Assembly (NCBI GenBank): GCA_038749595.1
Contig: JBCDHW010000002.1
Location: 1 to 64,000 of the forward strand
DNA length: 64,000 nt
DNA from: Parvularcula sp038749595
GTDB lineage: Bacteria; Pseudomonadota; Alphaproteobacteria; Caulobacterales; Parvularculaceae
Reading direction: 5' to 3'
Made by a program: the position numbers and the translations under genes. Under the pieces are notes generated by a model. That model did not search any database. It was not told the DNA's origin and saw nothing but the letters and a program-made list of their open reading frames with translations. Shown here in pieces: positions 6,863-15,938 of this stretch (positions are counted from its first letter, which is position 1; every line of letters starts with the position of its first letter).

Positions 6863-9800
6863 GTGAGTCCAGCTGTTTATGCCATCAAAAACAAGCTCGT
6901 GATGAGCATTGTCGTGCTTCTCTCCCTCGCAGGTGGCACGATGTCGTTTTTGAACATGCCGCGCTTTGAGGATCCTGAATTCCTCATCCGCGCAGCACAG
7001 ATCATTACTGAATATCCCGGCGCAACGCCGCGCGAGGTGGCCGATGAAGTCAGCGACGTGCTGGAAACCGCGCTGCAAGGGATGCAAGAGGTCGACGAGG
7101 TGCGGTCCACCTCATATGACGGTGTGTCCATCATCGACGTTGACATCAAGCATGCCTTCTCCGGCGACCGGCAAGCCCTGCAAGGTGCTTTCGCACGGGT
7201 ACGGAATAAGGTGCGTGATGCGCAGGCGCAACTGCCTCCAGGTGCGGAGACACCGCGGGTCAACGATGATTTCGGCGACGTTTTTGGCCTTTATTATCTG
7301 ATCTCAGGCCCGGGATTTTCTCTGCCTGAACTTGAAGCGTATGCCGAAGCTCTGCGCACCAATATTTTGGCGGTCGAGGGCGTGGCCAAAGTCGAAATCA
7401 GCGGTACCCAGAGTGAGGCGATCTATTTGGAGATTGCCCGCGACCGCATTGCCGCCCTTGGGCTTTCGGTACAGAGCATTTTTAGTCAGCTCTCAGATCA
7501 AAACGCTGTCAAAGCCTCTGGACGGGTTGTGATCAGCGGCAGCAGGATTTCCATCGTGCCTACGGGCGCAGCCGATAGCGTTGAGGAAATCTCGAATATT
7601 CTGATCAGCGATCCAGGGTCCGCCGATCTCATCTACCTGAAAGACGTCGCCACGATCCGGCGCGGTTTCGTTGAGCCAGCGTTCAGCATCGTCTCGTACA
7701 ATGGAAAGCGCGCGCTCGGCCTCGGTGTTTCCAACGTGACGGGCGCCAACGCAGGCAAACTGGGTGAAGACGTCCGCAGGGTGATCAACGAAACGATCGC
7801 CGAGCGGCCCCTCGGAATTGACGTCGACGAGTTTTATCACCAGGGCGACGCCGTCAATGAAGCGGTCAACAGCTTTGCGTGGAATGTCGTCGCCGCATTG
7901 GTCATCGTCCTCGTTACTCTTCTCGTGTTTATGGGTTTACGGTCTGCACTGATCATCGGAACGGTGCTGCTTGTCACCATTGCGGCGACCTTGATGATCA
8001 TGAACGTGGCAGGCATTCCCCTCCACCGCATTTCGCTCGGTGCACTGATTATCGCGCTCGGAATGCTGGTCGACAATGCAATTGTCGTCACCGAAGGCAT
8101 CCTTGTCGGCGTCAAAGCGGGCCGACGAAAAATCGAGATTGCGCGCGACATTGTCGACCGGACGAAGTGGGCTCTGTTGGGCGGGACGGCCATCGGGATT
8201 ATTGCCTTCGCCCCGATCGGCTTTGCGCCAGGGGACACGGGTGAATACACCAACCATCTGTTTTGGGTGGTGTTTATCTCGCTGTTCTTGAGCTGGGTCT
8301 TCGCGCTGACGTTGGTTCCTATGTTTGCTGATCTTCTGTTCAAAGAGGAAACTAGTGAAACAGAAGGCGACGTGCCGGAGGGGAGATTTTCCCGCATTTA
8401 TAAGAGCTTTATGCGGACAACCTTGAGGCTCCGATGGCTTGTGGTTGCTGGGTGTGTCGGGATCTTTGTCGTCTCCGCAGGCGCGTTCCAGTTTGTGAAG
8501 ATGGGGTTCTTCCCCGCCTCGACGACACCGCAGATCGCCATCGACTATTGGCTTCCTGAAGGCACAGCTATCGAAACAACGCAGGCTGACCTTCAGCGTA
8601 TTGAAGAGTACCTGTTGGAACAAGACGGCGTCGAAGGCGTCCACACGATCGCTGGGGCAAGCGGCCTGCGGTACATGCTGATCTATCAGATTGGCAATCC
8701 CAACGGCGCGTTTGGACAAGCCCTTATCCGCGTCGATGATTACGACAAGATCGCCACGCTCGTGCCGCAGATCCAAGCGTGGCTCGAAGAGACGTTCCCT
8801 GCCGCGCAGCCGCGGGTTTGGAAATTCACCCTCGGACCGAGCCAAGGCTCGAAAATTGAAGCTGTTTTTCGTGGGCCCGACCCGGCGGTTCTGCGCGCGC
8901 TATCGGTGAAGGCGCTCAGTATACTGCAATCGGACCCAGAAGCCAAAGGCGTCAAAACGAATTGGCGGCAAGAAGTACCTGTCATTGAGCCGCGGTATGA
9001 CGCTGAGCGCGCCCGGCGGCTTGGCGTATCGCGCGAAGACCTCTCCTCCGCATTGGAGCGAAACTTTTCCGGGCAGACGGTGGGCGTTTTCCGGGAAGGC
9101 GACGACCTGATCCCGATCATCTCAAGAGCGCCGGACACGGAGCGATTGGACCTTGCGACCGGCGCAGGGATCCAAGTGATCAGCAGCGGAACGGGCAAGG
9201 CTGTCCCGATCTCAGAGGTCACGCAGGAGCCCGACGTGATCTGGCGCGATGGCCAACTTCACCGCGAAGACCGGGTTTGGACGATCAAGGTACAGGCCGA
9301 TCCCTTGCCGGGGGTTCTGACGTCCACGGTGCTTGGCCGCGTGCAACCGGAGATCGAAGCGATTGACCTGCCCGTGGGTTATTCGCTGCGATGGGACGGC
9401 GAATTAGGCAGCAGCGCCGAGGCGAATGGGCAGCTGGCGGGCACCCTTCCCTATGCCGTGATCGCAATGGTTCTTGTGCTGATCTTCCTGTTCAACGGCC
9501 TCCGCCAACCATCTGCGATTTGGGCGATCGTGCCGTTGGCGATTGTCGGGGTTGTCGTTGGCCTGCTGCTCACGGATACAACGCTGGAGTTTATGGCGAT
9601 CTTGGGAATTCTTTCCTTGGTCGGACTATTAATTAAGAACGCCATTGTTTTGGTTGATCAAATCGATATTGAAATCAGAGAAGGCAAACCGCGGCATGAT
9701 GCTGTGGTAGACTCCGCGGCCAGCCGGGTGCGCCCGGTGATGATGGGTGCACTGACGACCGTACTTGGTGTGATCCCGCTTTTCAGCGATATCTTCTTTG

Positions 9801-9937
9801 CGTCTATGGCCGTGGTTATCGCCTTCGGACTAAGCTTTGCGACCATCATCACACTCATTGTGCTGCCGGTGATCTACGCGATCTTTTTCGGCATCTCTTC
9901 CGCAGAAAGTGTGCGGACCAACCCTAAGGCGGCTTGA
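6863..9937 (+). CDS. RND-family multidrug efflux pump, inner-membrane subunit
   Basis: This is a proton-driven HAE1-type transporter of 1024 residues, the usual RND size. Twelve membrane helices and two large periplasmic loops can be traced. GMLVDNAIVVTEG in helix 4 and LLIKNAIVLVDQ in helix 10 carry the acidic and lysine residues of the proton relay. The GTG start at 6863 lies just after the adaptor stop, suggesting translational coupling. The sequence resembles MexF/OqxB-like or VexF-like pumps only in general, so substrates cannot be predicted. It assembles with the adaptor upstream and the outer-membrane factor downstream. Confidence 0.95.
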   Translation: MSPAVYAIKNKLVMSIVVLLSLAGGTMSFLNMPRFEDPEFLIRAAQIITEYPGATPREVADEVSDVLETALQGMQEVDEVRSTSYDGVSIIDVDIKHAFSGDRQALQGAFARVRNKVRDAQAQLPPGAETPRVNDDFGDVFGLYYLISGPGFSLPELEAYAEALRTNILAVEGVAKVEISGTQSEAIYLEIARDRIAALGLSVQSIFSQLSDQNAVKASGRVVISGSRISIVPTGAADSVEEISNILISDPGSADLIYLKDVATIRRGFVEPAFSIVSYNGKRALGLGVSNVTGANAGKLGEDVRRVINETIAERPLGIDVDEFYHQGDAVNEAVNSFAWNVVAALVIVLVTLLVFMGLRSALIIGTVLLVTIAATLMIMNVAGIPLHRISLGALIIALGMLVDNAIVVTEGILVGVKAGRRKIEIARDIVDRTKWALLGGTAIGIIAFAPIGFAPGDTGEYTNHLFWVVFISLFLSWVFALTLVPMFADLLFKEETSETEGDVPEGRFSRIYKSFMRTTLRLRWLVVAGCVGIFVVSAGAFQFVKMGFFPASTTPQIAIDYWLPEGTAIETTQADLQRIEEYLLEQDGVEGVHTIAGASGLRYMLIYQIGNPNGAFGQALIRVDDYDKIATLVPQIQAWLEETFPAAQPRVWKFTLGPSQGSKIEAVFRGPDPAVLRALSVKALSILQSDPEAKGVKTNWRQEVPVIEPRYDAERARRLGVSREDLSSALERNFSGQTVGVFREGDDLIPIISRAPDTERLDLATGAGIQVISSGTGKAVPISEVTQEPDVIWRDGQLHREDRVWTIKVQADPLPGVLTSTVLGRVQPEIEAIDLPVGYSLRWDGELGSSAEANGQLAGTLPYAVIAMVLVLIFLFNGLRQPSAIWAIVPLAIVGVVVGLLLTDTTLEFMAILGILSLVGLLIKNAIVLVDQIDIEIREGKPRHDAVVDSAASRVRPVMMGALTTVLGVIPLFSDIFFASMAVVIAFGLSFATIITLIVLPVIYAIFFGISSAESVRTNPKAA

Positions 9938-9938
9938 T

Positions 9939-11324
9939 ATGAAACGTACACTGAAGCCTTTACTCCTGTTACTGACGGTATCTGCTGTCGCTGCCTGCTC
10001 AACGATGGACGGCGTCAAGCGAGGCGCTGAGACAAGGGCCAGCGCATCGCTGCCCGCTGTGAAACAGCAGTGGCGCGCTATCGAAACAGAGGTTGTCGGG
10101 GAACCTGTCGGTTGGATTGCGTCGTTCAACGACCCGGTGCTCAGCGCCCTCGTCAAAGAAGCGCAGGACAACAACCGTGACTTGGCTGCCGCCGCGTCAG
10201 CGGTCGAGGCGTCACGCGCCGCGGCCGGATTGGCCAATGCGGCGCTCTCGCCGCAAGTGTCCGTGGGCGCAGGAACCCAAAACCAGGGCCTTGTGGATGG
10301 TCCGGATACGTCATCGACGAACCTCGGCTTGCAGGCGGGGTGGGAAGTCGACCTTTGGGGGCGGTTACGGGCTGGCAGAGAGGGAGCTGTCCAAAGCTTA
10401 GAAGCGGCGGAGGCGGATTATACGTTCTCGCAATATTCGATCGCCGCTGCGGTCGCGAATGGTTACTTCGCAGCGATCGAGGCGGCTCGGCAAAAAGCGC
10501 TGTCCCAGTCGCTTGTTGAGGCTTTGGAAGAGACCGACCGCATTACGCGCGTTCGCTATGACAATGGGATTGGCAACGCGCAGGATGTGGCGCTGTCGCA
10601 ATCAAACCTTTCGGATGCGCGCGACAGTCTGATTGAAATTCAGGGTGCTGAACGCAACGCGCTTCGGGCGCTTGAGGTCCTCCTTGGGCGATACCCTGGG
10701 GCGGATCTTCGTGTACGGACCACCCTGCCCGACCTGCCGCCGCCCCTGCCCGTTGGTGTGCCTGCGGATATTCTTGAGCGGCGACCGGATTTGATTGCGG
10801 CGGAGCGCAGGATCGCTGAGGCGATCGCAGGGCAGAGCGAAGCGAAGGCGGCGCGGCTGCCGACCCTGTCACTGACGAGCAGTGTGGGCGGATCGTCTTC
10901 GGATTTGTCGAACCTGCTTGATCCAAGCAATCTTGCGTGGACGGCAGCATCGAACCTCCTCGCACCGATTTTTGATGGCGGCGCGCGCCAAGCGCAGGTC
11001 GCCTTGGCAAATGCTGAGTTGGATGCTGCGGCGGCGCAGTATGCCGCGGCGGCGCTCGCTGCTTTTTCGGAGGTGGAACAGGCGCTTGACCAGGAAACCG
11101 TGCTGCGCAAACGGCGGGCCGAGCTTGATCAGTCAGCGGAGCAAGCGGCGGAAGCGTTGAGGCTGGCGCTCCTGCGTTACGATGAAGGGGAAACGGACCT
11201 CATCGACGTTCTGAACATCCAAAGCCGGGTCGTGGGTGCACAGAGGAATCTGATCAACGTCCAACGTCGGCAGCTGAGTGAACGGATCAACCTCACTCTC
11301 GCCCTCGGCGGCAGCTGGGAGTGA
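9939..11324 (+). CDS. RND efflux outer-membrane factor, NodT/OprM family lipoprotein
   Basis: The product is a 461-residue outer-membrane channel of the TolC superfamily. A lipobox-like VAAC ends the signal peptide at Cys20. Two repeated OEP units follow, with long alpha-helical coiled-coil stretches and the family landmark VPADILERRPDLIAAERRI near the middle. The ATG at 9939 lies 1 base after the pump's stop, with AAGGCGG upstream; an earlier in-frame ATG at 9909 is inside the pump gene. It completes the tripartite efflux system and is the last gene of the operon. Confidence 0.94.
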   Translation: MKRTLKPLLLLLTVSAVAACSTMDGVKRGAETRASASLPAVKQQWRAIETEVVGEPVGWIASFNDPVLSALVKEAQDNNRDLAAAASAVEASRAAAGLANAALSPQVSVGAGTQNQGLVDGPDTSSTNLGLQAGWEVDLWGRLRAGREGAVQSLEAAEADYTFSQYSIAAAVANGYFAAIEAARQKALSQSLVEALEETDRITRVRYDNGIGNAQDVALSQSNLSDARDSLIEIQGAERNALRALEVLLGRYPGADLRVRTTLPDLPPPLPVGVPADILERRPDLIAAERRIAEAIAGQSEAKAARLPTLSLTSSVGGSSSDLSNLLDPSNLAWTAASNLLAPIFDGGARQAQVALANAELDAAAAQYAAAALAAFSEVEQALDQETVLRKRRAELDQSAEQAAEALRLALLRYDEGETDLIDVLNIQSRVVGAQRNLINVQRRQLSERINLTLALGGSWE

Positions 11325-11680
11325 TGCGTCTGCGGCGCTAGGTATGGTCTATGCCGTCGTCGGCAGAGCAGAAACTGATCGCTCTGAACGCGTCTTGCCT
11401 GACGGGTTCACGAACCCACCGGAACGCAGCTTGCGTGCTCTTGATGAGAATATCCGCGCTCACCTTGCGATCCCTTGGTGACTTGACCATCGAGATCATG
11501 GCGAGCCCAGACGCCGCGGCAAGCTAGCGATGGGTCTCAAATAAGGAGCGTGAGCGAGTGGTAGATCCAAGGGCAATGGTGGAGATTGAGCGGCTTTTCC
11601 CGAACGATGAAAAAGGTCGCGACCGCGGCCCGGACAAAGTCCGCCCCATCGGAGATGCTGCGCATCGTGAGATAGGAAAA
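11325..11680. other. Gene-free stretch before tRNA-Tyr
   Basis: No gene is convincing in these 356 bases. A perfect GGGTTC-AC-GAACCC inverted repeat lies at 11404-11417, about 80 bases past the efflux operon, but no T-run follows, so I do not call it a terminator. Confidence 0.5.
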
Positions 11681-11766
11681 TGGTGGAGAGGGCTGGATTC
11701 GAACCAGCGTACGCATACGCGGGCAGATTTACAGTCTGCTGCCTTTAACCACTCGGCCACCTCTCC
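11681..11766 (-). tRNA. tRNA-Tyr (anticodon GTA)
   Basis: Read on the minus strand this folds into a class II tRNA with a long variable arm. The acceptor GGAGAGG pairs with CCTCTCC, followed by discriminator A and an encoded CCA. The anticodon arm is GCAGA-CTGTAAA-TCTGC with GTA at 11730-11732, and the T arm is GCTGG-TTCGAAT-CCAGC. The 86-base length includes CCA. Confidence 0.97.
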
Positions 11767-11865
11767 ATAGGCCGCTCGAGAGCGAAGCAGGCCGATAGCG
11801 GAAGGTCAGGGCGGCTGCAACCGGTTCCTCTTCCCCGCGGCGCAGTTTTTCGGCAGAGGGCCGCG

Positions 11866-12618
11866 ATGCCTGATCGCCGACGCCCCTCCCCGCCCCAAGA
11901 TGACGCGCCTGTTTGGCTTTATGGCCGGCACGCGGTGCTGGCCGCGCTGAAGAACCCGCGTCGGGATCTGAAGCGGCTGATGGCGACGAAGAACGCACAG
12001 GCCTGGCTGGCGGAGGAGCAAAAGGTGCCGGCGGCTTTGGAGGATGTGAAGCCGCATCAGATTGATGCGCAATTGCCCCAGGGGGCGGTGCACCAGGGGC
12101 TTGCGGGGCTGTTCAGCGATCTGCCGCGGACGCGCCTCAAGGATGCCTGTGACGGCGGTTCGGATCGGCCGGTGGTGATCCTGGACCAGGTGACGGACCC
12201 GCAGAATATCGGCGCGATCATCCGGGTGGCGGCGGGTTTTCGGGCCCAGGCGGTGATTGTTCAGGAGCGGCGCACGCCGCCTTTAGCGGGGGCCTTGGCG
12301 AAGGCGGCAGCGGGGACGCTGGAGAGCCTGCCAGTCATCAAGGTGGTGAACATCAGCCGGGCGATTGAAGCGCTGCAAGAGCTTGGCTTCACCGCGGCCG
12401 GTCTCGCCGGTGAGGCTGCGACGCCGCTGCCTGCGTTCACGGGACGCCCTCCCCTCGCCTTGGTGATGGGCGCCGAAGGCAAGGGCCTGCGCGAGGGCGT
12501 GCGCAACCATTGCGATGCGTTGATTTCGATCCCTCTCGCGGCGGAGGTGGAAAGCCTCAACGTGGCCACTGCGGCGGCGGTGACCCTCTATGCGGTGACG
12601 ACAGGTGAGAGCGCTTAA
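11866..12618 (+). CDS. rlmB: 23S rRNA 2'-O-ribose methyltransferase, RlmB/TrmH (SpoU) family
   Basis: This 250-residue SPOUT enzyme probably methylates the ribose of G2251 in 23S rRNA using S-adenosylmethionine. The N-terminal substrate-binding domain starts at WLYGRHAVLAAL. The three SpoU motifs are clear: DQVTDPQNIGAIIRVAAGF, LALVMGAEGKGLRE and SLNVATAAAVTLY, which form the trefoil knot. AGAGGG precedes the ATG at 11866. Its stop overlaps the stop of the convergent EF-hand gene. TrmH-like tRNA methylation is an alternative, but the N-terminal domain favours RlmB. Confidence 0.92.
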   Translation: MPDRRRPSPPQDDAPVWLYGRHAVLAALKNPRRDLKRLMATKNAQAWLAEEQKVPAALEDVKPHQIDAQLPQGAVHQGLAGLFSDLPRTRLKDACDGGSDRPVVILDQVTDPQNIGAIIRVAAGFRAQAVIVQERRTPPLAGALAKAAAGTLESLPVIKVVNISRAIEALQELGFTAAGLAGEAATPLPAFTGRPPLALVMGAEGKGLREGVRNHCDALISIPLAAEVESLNVATAAAVTLYAVTTGESA

Positions 12619-13151
12619 GAGACCGGCAGGCCAGCCTGGAGTTGGCCCGCAACGCCGCGGACATAGGTGACGAGCTCTGGGCCTTGCAGGACACCGTCGC
12701 CGTCTTCGTCGGCGAGGTAGAAGCGCTCGAGCTGGCTTTCCTGCCATGCGGATGTCTCGAGCCCAGCGCTGCCGAACGCGCGGACTTGAAAATCGCGCCG
12801 GGCGACGGCTTCGATTGCGGCTTTCTCCGAAGCGCCAAGCCGCATGGGCACGTCTTCAGGCAAGTCGAAGTCGAGGGCGGTTTGACCGTCGATGGAGATG
12901 GAACGGCGGAACCGTGACAGATGGGCGACCACGACCCGCTGGGACGCGTACTCGTCGGCGTCGATCATGCCGTCGCGGTTGACGTCGAATTTTCCGAACG
13001 ACCGTGCAGCATCGATCATGGCCTCAGTCAGGGGCAAATTCGGCGCCGCTGTCTCAGATGGAGAGGGAAGATCGCCCGCGACGGCGCCAGAGACGCTCGC
13101 GATAGCGGCGAAAGCAAAGGATTTGATCCCAATTGCAACACGGATGTTCAT
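12615..13151 (-). CDS. Exported EF-hand calcium-binding protein
   Basis: This 178-residue protein starts with a signal peptide (about residues 1-26, ending AVAG). It carries two EF-hand loops: DVNRDGMIDADE at residues 56-67, with canonical Asp/Asn at 1, 3 and 5 and Glu at 12, and DEDGDGVLQGPE at 148-159, also complete. The 80 residues between them are mostly helical. A periplasmic calcium sensor or buffer role is inferred; no catalytic motif is seen. The last bases are shared with rlmB: the stops of both genes fall within one TTAA. Confidence 0.8.
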   Translation of the reverse strand: MNIRVAIGIKSFAFAAIASVSGAVAGDLPSPSETAAPNLPLTEAMIDAARSFGKFDVNRDGMIDADEYASQRVVVAHLSRFRRSISIDGQTALDFDLPEDVPMRLGASEKAAIEAVARRDFQVRAFGSAGLETSAWQESQLERFYLADEDGDGVLQGPELVTYVRGVAGQLQAGLPVS

Positions 13152-13280
13152 CTTTTCGATCTCCTACCGCCCGCGCTGCAAGTTGCGTGCAGGAGAAGAC
13201 GGCCTCCCCATTGAAAGGGAAAAGCCGCCGAGAGTCACGCCCGTGATTGTTAACGGGACAATTTTAGAGAAATGGCTGCG

Positions 13281-13703
13281 TTAGCCGACGATCTCATCAT
13301 CGTTAAAGAAGAACGCGATTTCTTCTTTCGCCGTCTCCGGCGCGTCTGAACCATGGACGGAGTTGGCGTCGATGGATTCCGCGAATTCGGCGCGGATGGT
13401 GCCAGGCGCGGCTTCCTTCGGGTTGGTAGCGCCCATCACTTCGCGGTTTTTCGCGATCGCGCCTTCGCCTTCAAGGACTTGGACGACGACAGGGCCGGAA
13501 GCCATGAAGCTGACGAGGTCGCCGAAGAACGGGCGCTCTTTATGGACGGCGTAGAATTCGCCTGCGCGTTCTTCGGAGAGCTTGATCCGCTTTTGCGCGA
13601 CGACGCGGAGGCCAGCTTCTTCGAACTTGGTGATGATTTTACCCGTCACGTTGCGGGCGGTTGCATCGGGTTTGATGATCGACAGGGTGCGTTCGGTAGC
13701 CAT
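13281..13703 (-). CDS. ndk: Nucleoside diphosphate kinase
   Basis: This 140-residue cytoplasmic enzyme transfers the gamma phosphate from ATP to other (d)NDPs through a phosphohistidine. The phosphorylated His is His117 in NSVHGSDAPETA, the family signature. ERTLSIIKPDA at the N-terminus and the Kpn-loop region RPFFGDLVSFM are also typical. The length is normal. It is a single gene with a divergent membrane protein upstream. Confidence 0.98.
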   Translation of the reverse strand: MATERTLSIIKPDATARNVTGKIITKFEEAGLRVVAQKRIKLSEERAGEFYAVHKERPFFGDLVSFMASGPVVVQVLEGEGAIAKNREVMGATNPKEAAPGTIRAEFAESIDANSVHGSDAPETAKEEIAFFFNDDEIVG

Positions 13704-13781
13704 GAGAGGTCCTTTGGTTGTTCTGAATGCGCGGCGCCATTACATGCCGTTCGTTGAGGCGGCAACAGGGCTTGGGGCGCG

Positions 13782-14171
13782 ATGATGACAGATGACGAAC
13801 GGTTTCGCGGGATTGCGATCTACGCGCTCTATTTAGTGGCGCTTTTTACCGGCGTTCCGTTCTTCATCGGGGTGATTTTGGCGTACATCTTCCGCGGCAG
13901 CGGATCGCCCGCGATCGTTTCGCATTTTGAGCACCAGATCGGCCTGTTTTGGCGGATCTTCCTAGGCGGGATCATCAGCGGAGCGCTGATTGGCTTTGGC
14001 GCGCTCCTGACCAGCACGGTGATTTTGCTGTTCATCGGAATTCCGATGATCTTGATTGGCTGCCTGGGGCTGTTGTGGACCTGGCTGATGATGCTCACCC
14101 GCTCCATTCGCGGCATTGGGCGGCTCAACCAGAACGAGCCCTATCCCGTTCCCGCGGGCTGGGCGCTTTAA
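13782..14171 (+). CDS. Small integral membrane protein, DUF4870-like
   Basis: The product has 129 residues and three or four hydrophobic helices, with a loop SHFEHQIGLFWRIF between them. The HF-H-Q-pattern and topology resemble DUF4870-type membrane proteins of unknown function. Two adjacent ATG codons (13782, 13785) are possible starts, with TTGGGGCG just upstream. It is divergent from ndk and convergent with the esterase. Confidence 0.75.
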   Translation: MMTDDERFRGIAIYALYLVALFTGVPFFIGVILAYIFRGSGSPAIVSHFEHQIGLFWRIFLGGIISGALIGFGALLTSTVILLFIGIPMILIGCLGLLWTWLMMLTRSIRGIGRLNQNEPYPVPAGWAL

Positions 14172-14182
14172 CAGCTCGCGCC

Positions 14183-15460
14183 TTAAGGAACCGAGCGGAA
14201 AAACGCGTAGGCGAGGTCGATACCGTGCGCGTCGGAGCATTGATTGCCCAACCGATCGAAGAAGAACGGCGCCCGCAAGCTCGGCGTCGTATCAGGAGCG
14301 ATATGGCCGCCGCCGTTCATCTGGTAGTAGGAGACGGCAGGCGTTCCTGATGCCGTCGTCCAGGTGGTCTCATCGATGAGGCAATCGTCGTCGGTCGTGT
14401 CCGGCAACGTTGTTGTGACCTGCGTCGACCGGTCGGCCAGGGACGCATCAAGCCAGTATTCCACCGTGTCCGGAATAGATCGGGTTGGCGCACTGCGGCC
14501 AGCGACGATGCCGCCTTCGAAAAGGACCAGCGGGTCATCGGTTCCTGCAAGGATCATCACCGGTGTCGCCGTGGGCGGGAGCGGCACGAACTGTTCTGGC
14601 ATTCCGCCGATAAATGAGGCGCCCGCGGCAAAGCGATCACCCTGGTTTACAAGCATACGGAAGGTCATCATACCGCCGTTGGATGAGCCGGTGACGAGAA
14701 CGCGTTGCGGATCGTGGCCGCGCCCCTCCCTAACCACGTCGAGAACCTGCAGAAGGAAACCCTCGTCGTCCTGCATCGAGATCAGACCGCTTTGGTCGTC
14801 GCGGATATCGGCCCAACTTTGCTCCTCACCCAGACCATCTTGGCGGACTTCGCTGTAGCCATTGGGCGAGATGATGAGGAGGCCGTCCTGGTCAGCCAGC
14901 TCAATCCACCGTTGGGTGGGGCGCGCAGGCTCAAAGACATCGCGCATGTTCCCATTACCGCCATGCAGGACCATCACCGCCGGTTGATCGGCGACAAAGG
15001 TCTGGGGCGTATAGACCGTATACGCTCTTTCTCTGCCATCAAAGACGGTGACAAATTCGAGAATGCTCGGGCGCGGCGCGGGGTCAACGGTGAGGACGAC
15101 AGAAGCCGTTGTGGACGCGCCTTCGTTGTCAGTTGCCGTCACTTGAAACGTGAGATCTGAGGCCTGAGGCACGAGGGGTGCCTGCACACTGACCTCTGCC
15201 GTGAGGTCTCCGGTGAGGCGCGCCGCTGGGCCATCGGTCTGGCGCCAGGTGAACGTGGCGATGCTGCCGTCGGGATCACGGCTCTCCGCCGCACTGAGCG
15301 TGACGGTGGCCGCTTCCGTGGCGGAGGACGGTGCACTTATGGAAACCGTCGGCGCGACGTTCTGCCGAGGGGGTGGCGGCGTGTCATTGCCGCCGCCTGA
15401 AGAACAGGCTGCGAATGCGGGTGCCGCAGCGATAGCGGTCCAGGGGCCAAGCTTTGCCAT
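14183..15460 (-). CDS. Putative lipoprotein esterase, LpqC/PHB-depolymerase-like, with Ig-like domain
   Basis: This 425-residue protein has a lipobox-like FAAC at Cys19 and a Gly/Pro linker. A PKD/REJ-type immunoglobulin domain covers about residues 35-125 (VTLSAAESRDPDGSIATFTWRQ). An alpha/beta-hydrolase domain of the LpqC / PHB-depolymerase type follows. The catalytic residues can be read: Ser260 in GSSNGG, Asp308 or Asp309 in AGTDDP and His386 in NGGGH, with VMVLHGGNGN forming the oxyanion region. It probably hydrolyses an ester, such as feruloyl, acetyl-xylan or a short polyester, at the cell surface; the substrate is not determined. Confidence 0.85.
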   Translation of the reverse strand: MAKLGPWTAIAAAPAFAACSSGGGNDTPPPPRQNVAPTVSISAPSSATEAATVTLSAAESRDPDGSIATFTWRQTDGPAARLTGDLTAEVSVQAPLVPQASDLTFQVTATDNEGASTTASVVLTVDPAPRPSILEFVTVFDGRERAYTVYTPQTFVADQPAVMVLHGGNGNMRDVFEPARPTQRWIELADQDGLLIISPNGYSEVRQDGLGEEQSWADIRDDQSGLISMQDDEGFLLQVLDVVREGRGHDPQRVLVTGSSNGGMMTFRMLVNQGDRFAAGASFIGGMPEQFVPLPPTATPVMILAGTDDPLVLFEGGIVAGRSAPTRSIPDTVEYWLDASLADRSTQVTTTLPDTTDDDCLIDETTWTTASGTPAVSYYQMNGGGHIAPDTTPSLRAPFFFDRLGNQCSDAHGIDLAYAFFRSVP

Positions 15461-15515
15461 GGGGTGAGCCTAACATAGCGCCGCGCACTGCATGCGTATC
15501 AAAGCGTATCGGATC

Positions 15516-15875
15516 CTAGACGCTTGGCGGCGCCATGATGTGCCGGACGATGACAGTCATGGAGAGGAAGATCCATAGCGTATTGAAGAGGATCAGGGTG
15601 GGGAGCAGTTTCCGCATTGAGGCCCAGATCAGCGCCACCGACGTTCCGAGCGTCAGGACGTGCAGCCACCAAATCTCAACGCCGAAAACGAGGCCGGGCA
15701 CGATCACGGCTGCCTTGGTGCCCCAGGCCAGGAACTCGACGGTGTTGTGACCAGTCCAGTAGTCGCGCCGGAACCACATCACGAGGCAGCCAATAATGCT
15801 CCGCCAGCCGACAATCGAGTAAACGACGATCGTGGTGATCAGCCCTAAAATTCCGGCGATAGCATACGGGTCCAT
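15516..15875 (-). CDS. Small integral membrane protein of unknown function
   Basis: This 119-residue protein has four predicted membrane helices and short loops, with a basic-aromatic loop WFRRDYWTGHNTVEF between helices 1 and 2. I do not recognise the family. It lies between the esterase and the DUF418 gene, all on the minus strand, with 60-base gaps, so co-transcription is possible but not shown. Confidence 0.65.
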   Translation of the reverse strand: MDPYAIAGILGLITTIVVYSIVGWRSIIGCLVMWFRRDYWTGHNTVEFLAWGTKAAVIVPGLVFGVEIWWLHVLTLGTSVALIWASMRKLLPTLILFNTLWIFLSMTVIVRHIMAPPSV

Positions 15876-15938
15876 GCCCGACTGCGTAATGGAACGCCGC
15901 GGCGCCAGCCATCAGTCACAGTGTAGCGCCAGTTAACC

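Noticed and set aside
11404..11417. GGGTTC-AC-GAACCC as the efflux operon terminator
   Set aside because: The 2-base spacer is too short for a hairpin loop without opening pairs, and no T-run follows.
11524..11770. Short open frames resembling MAEWLKAADCKSA-type proteins
   Set aside because: They are translations of the tRNA-Tyr gene and its flank, a known annotation artefact.
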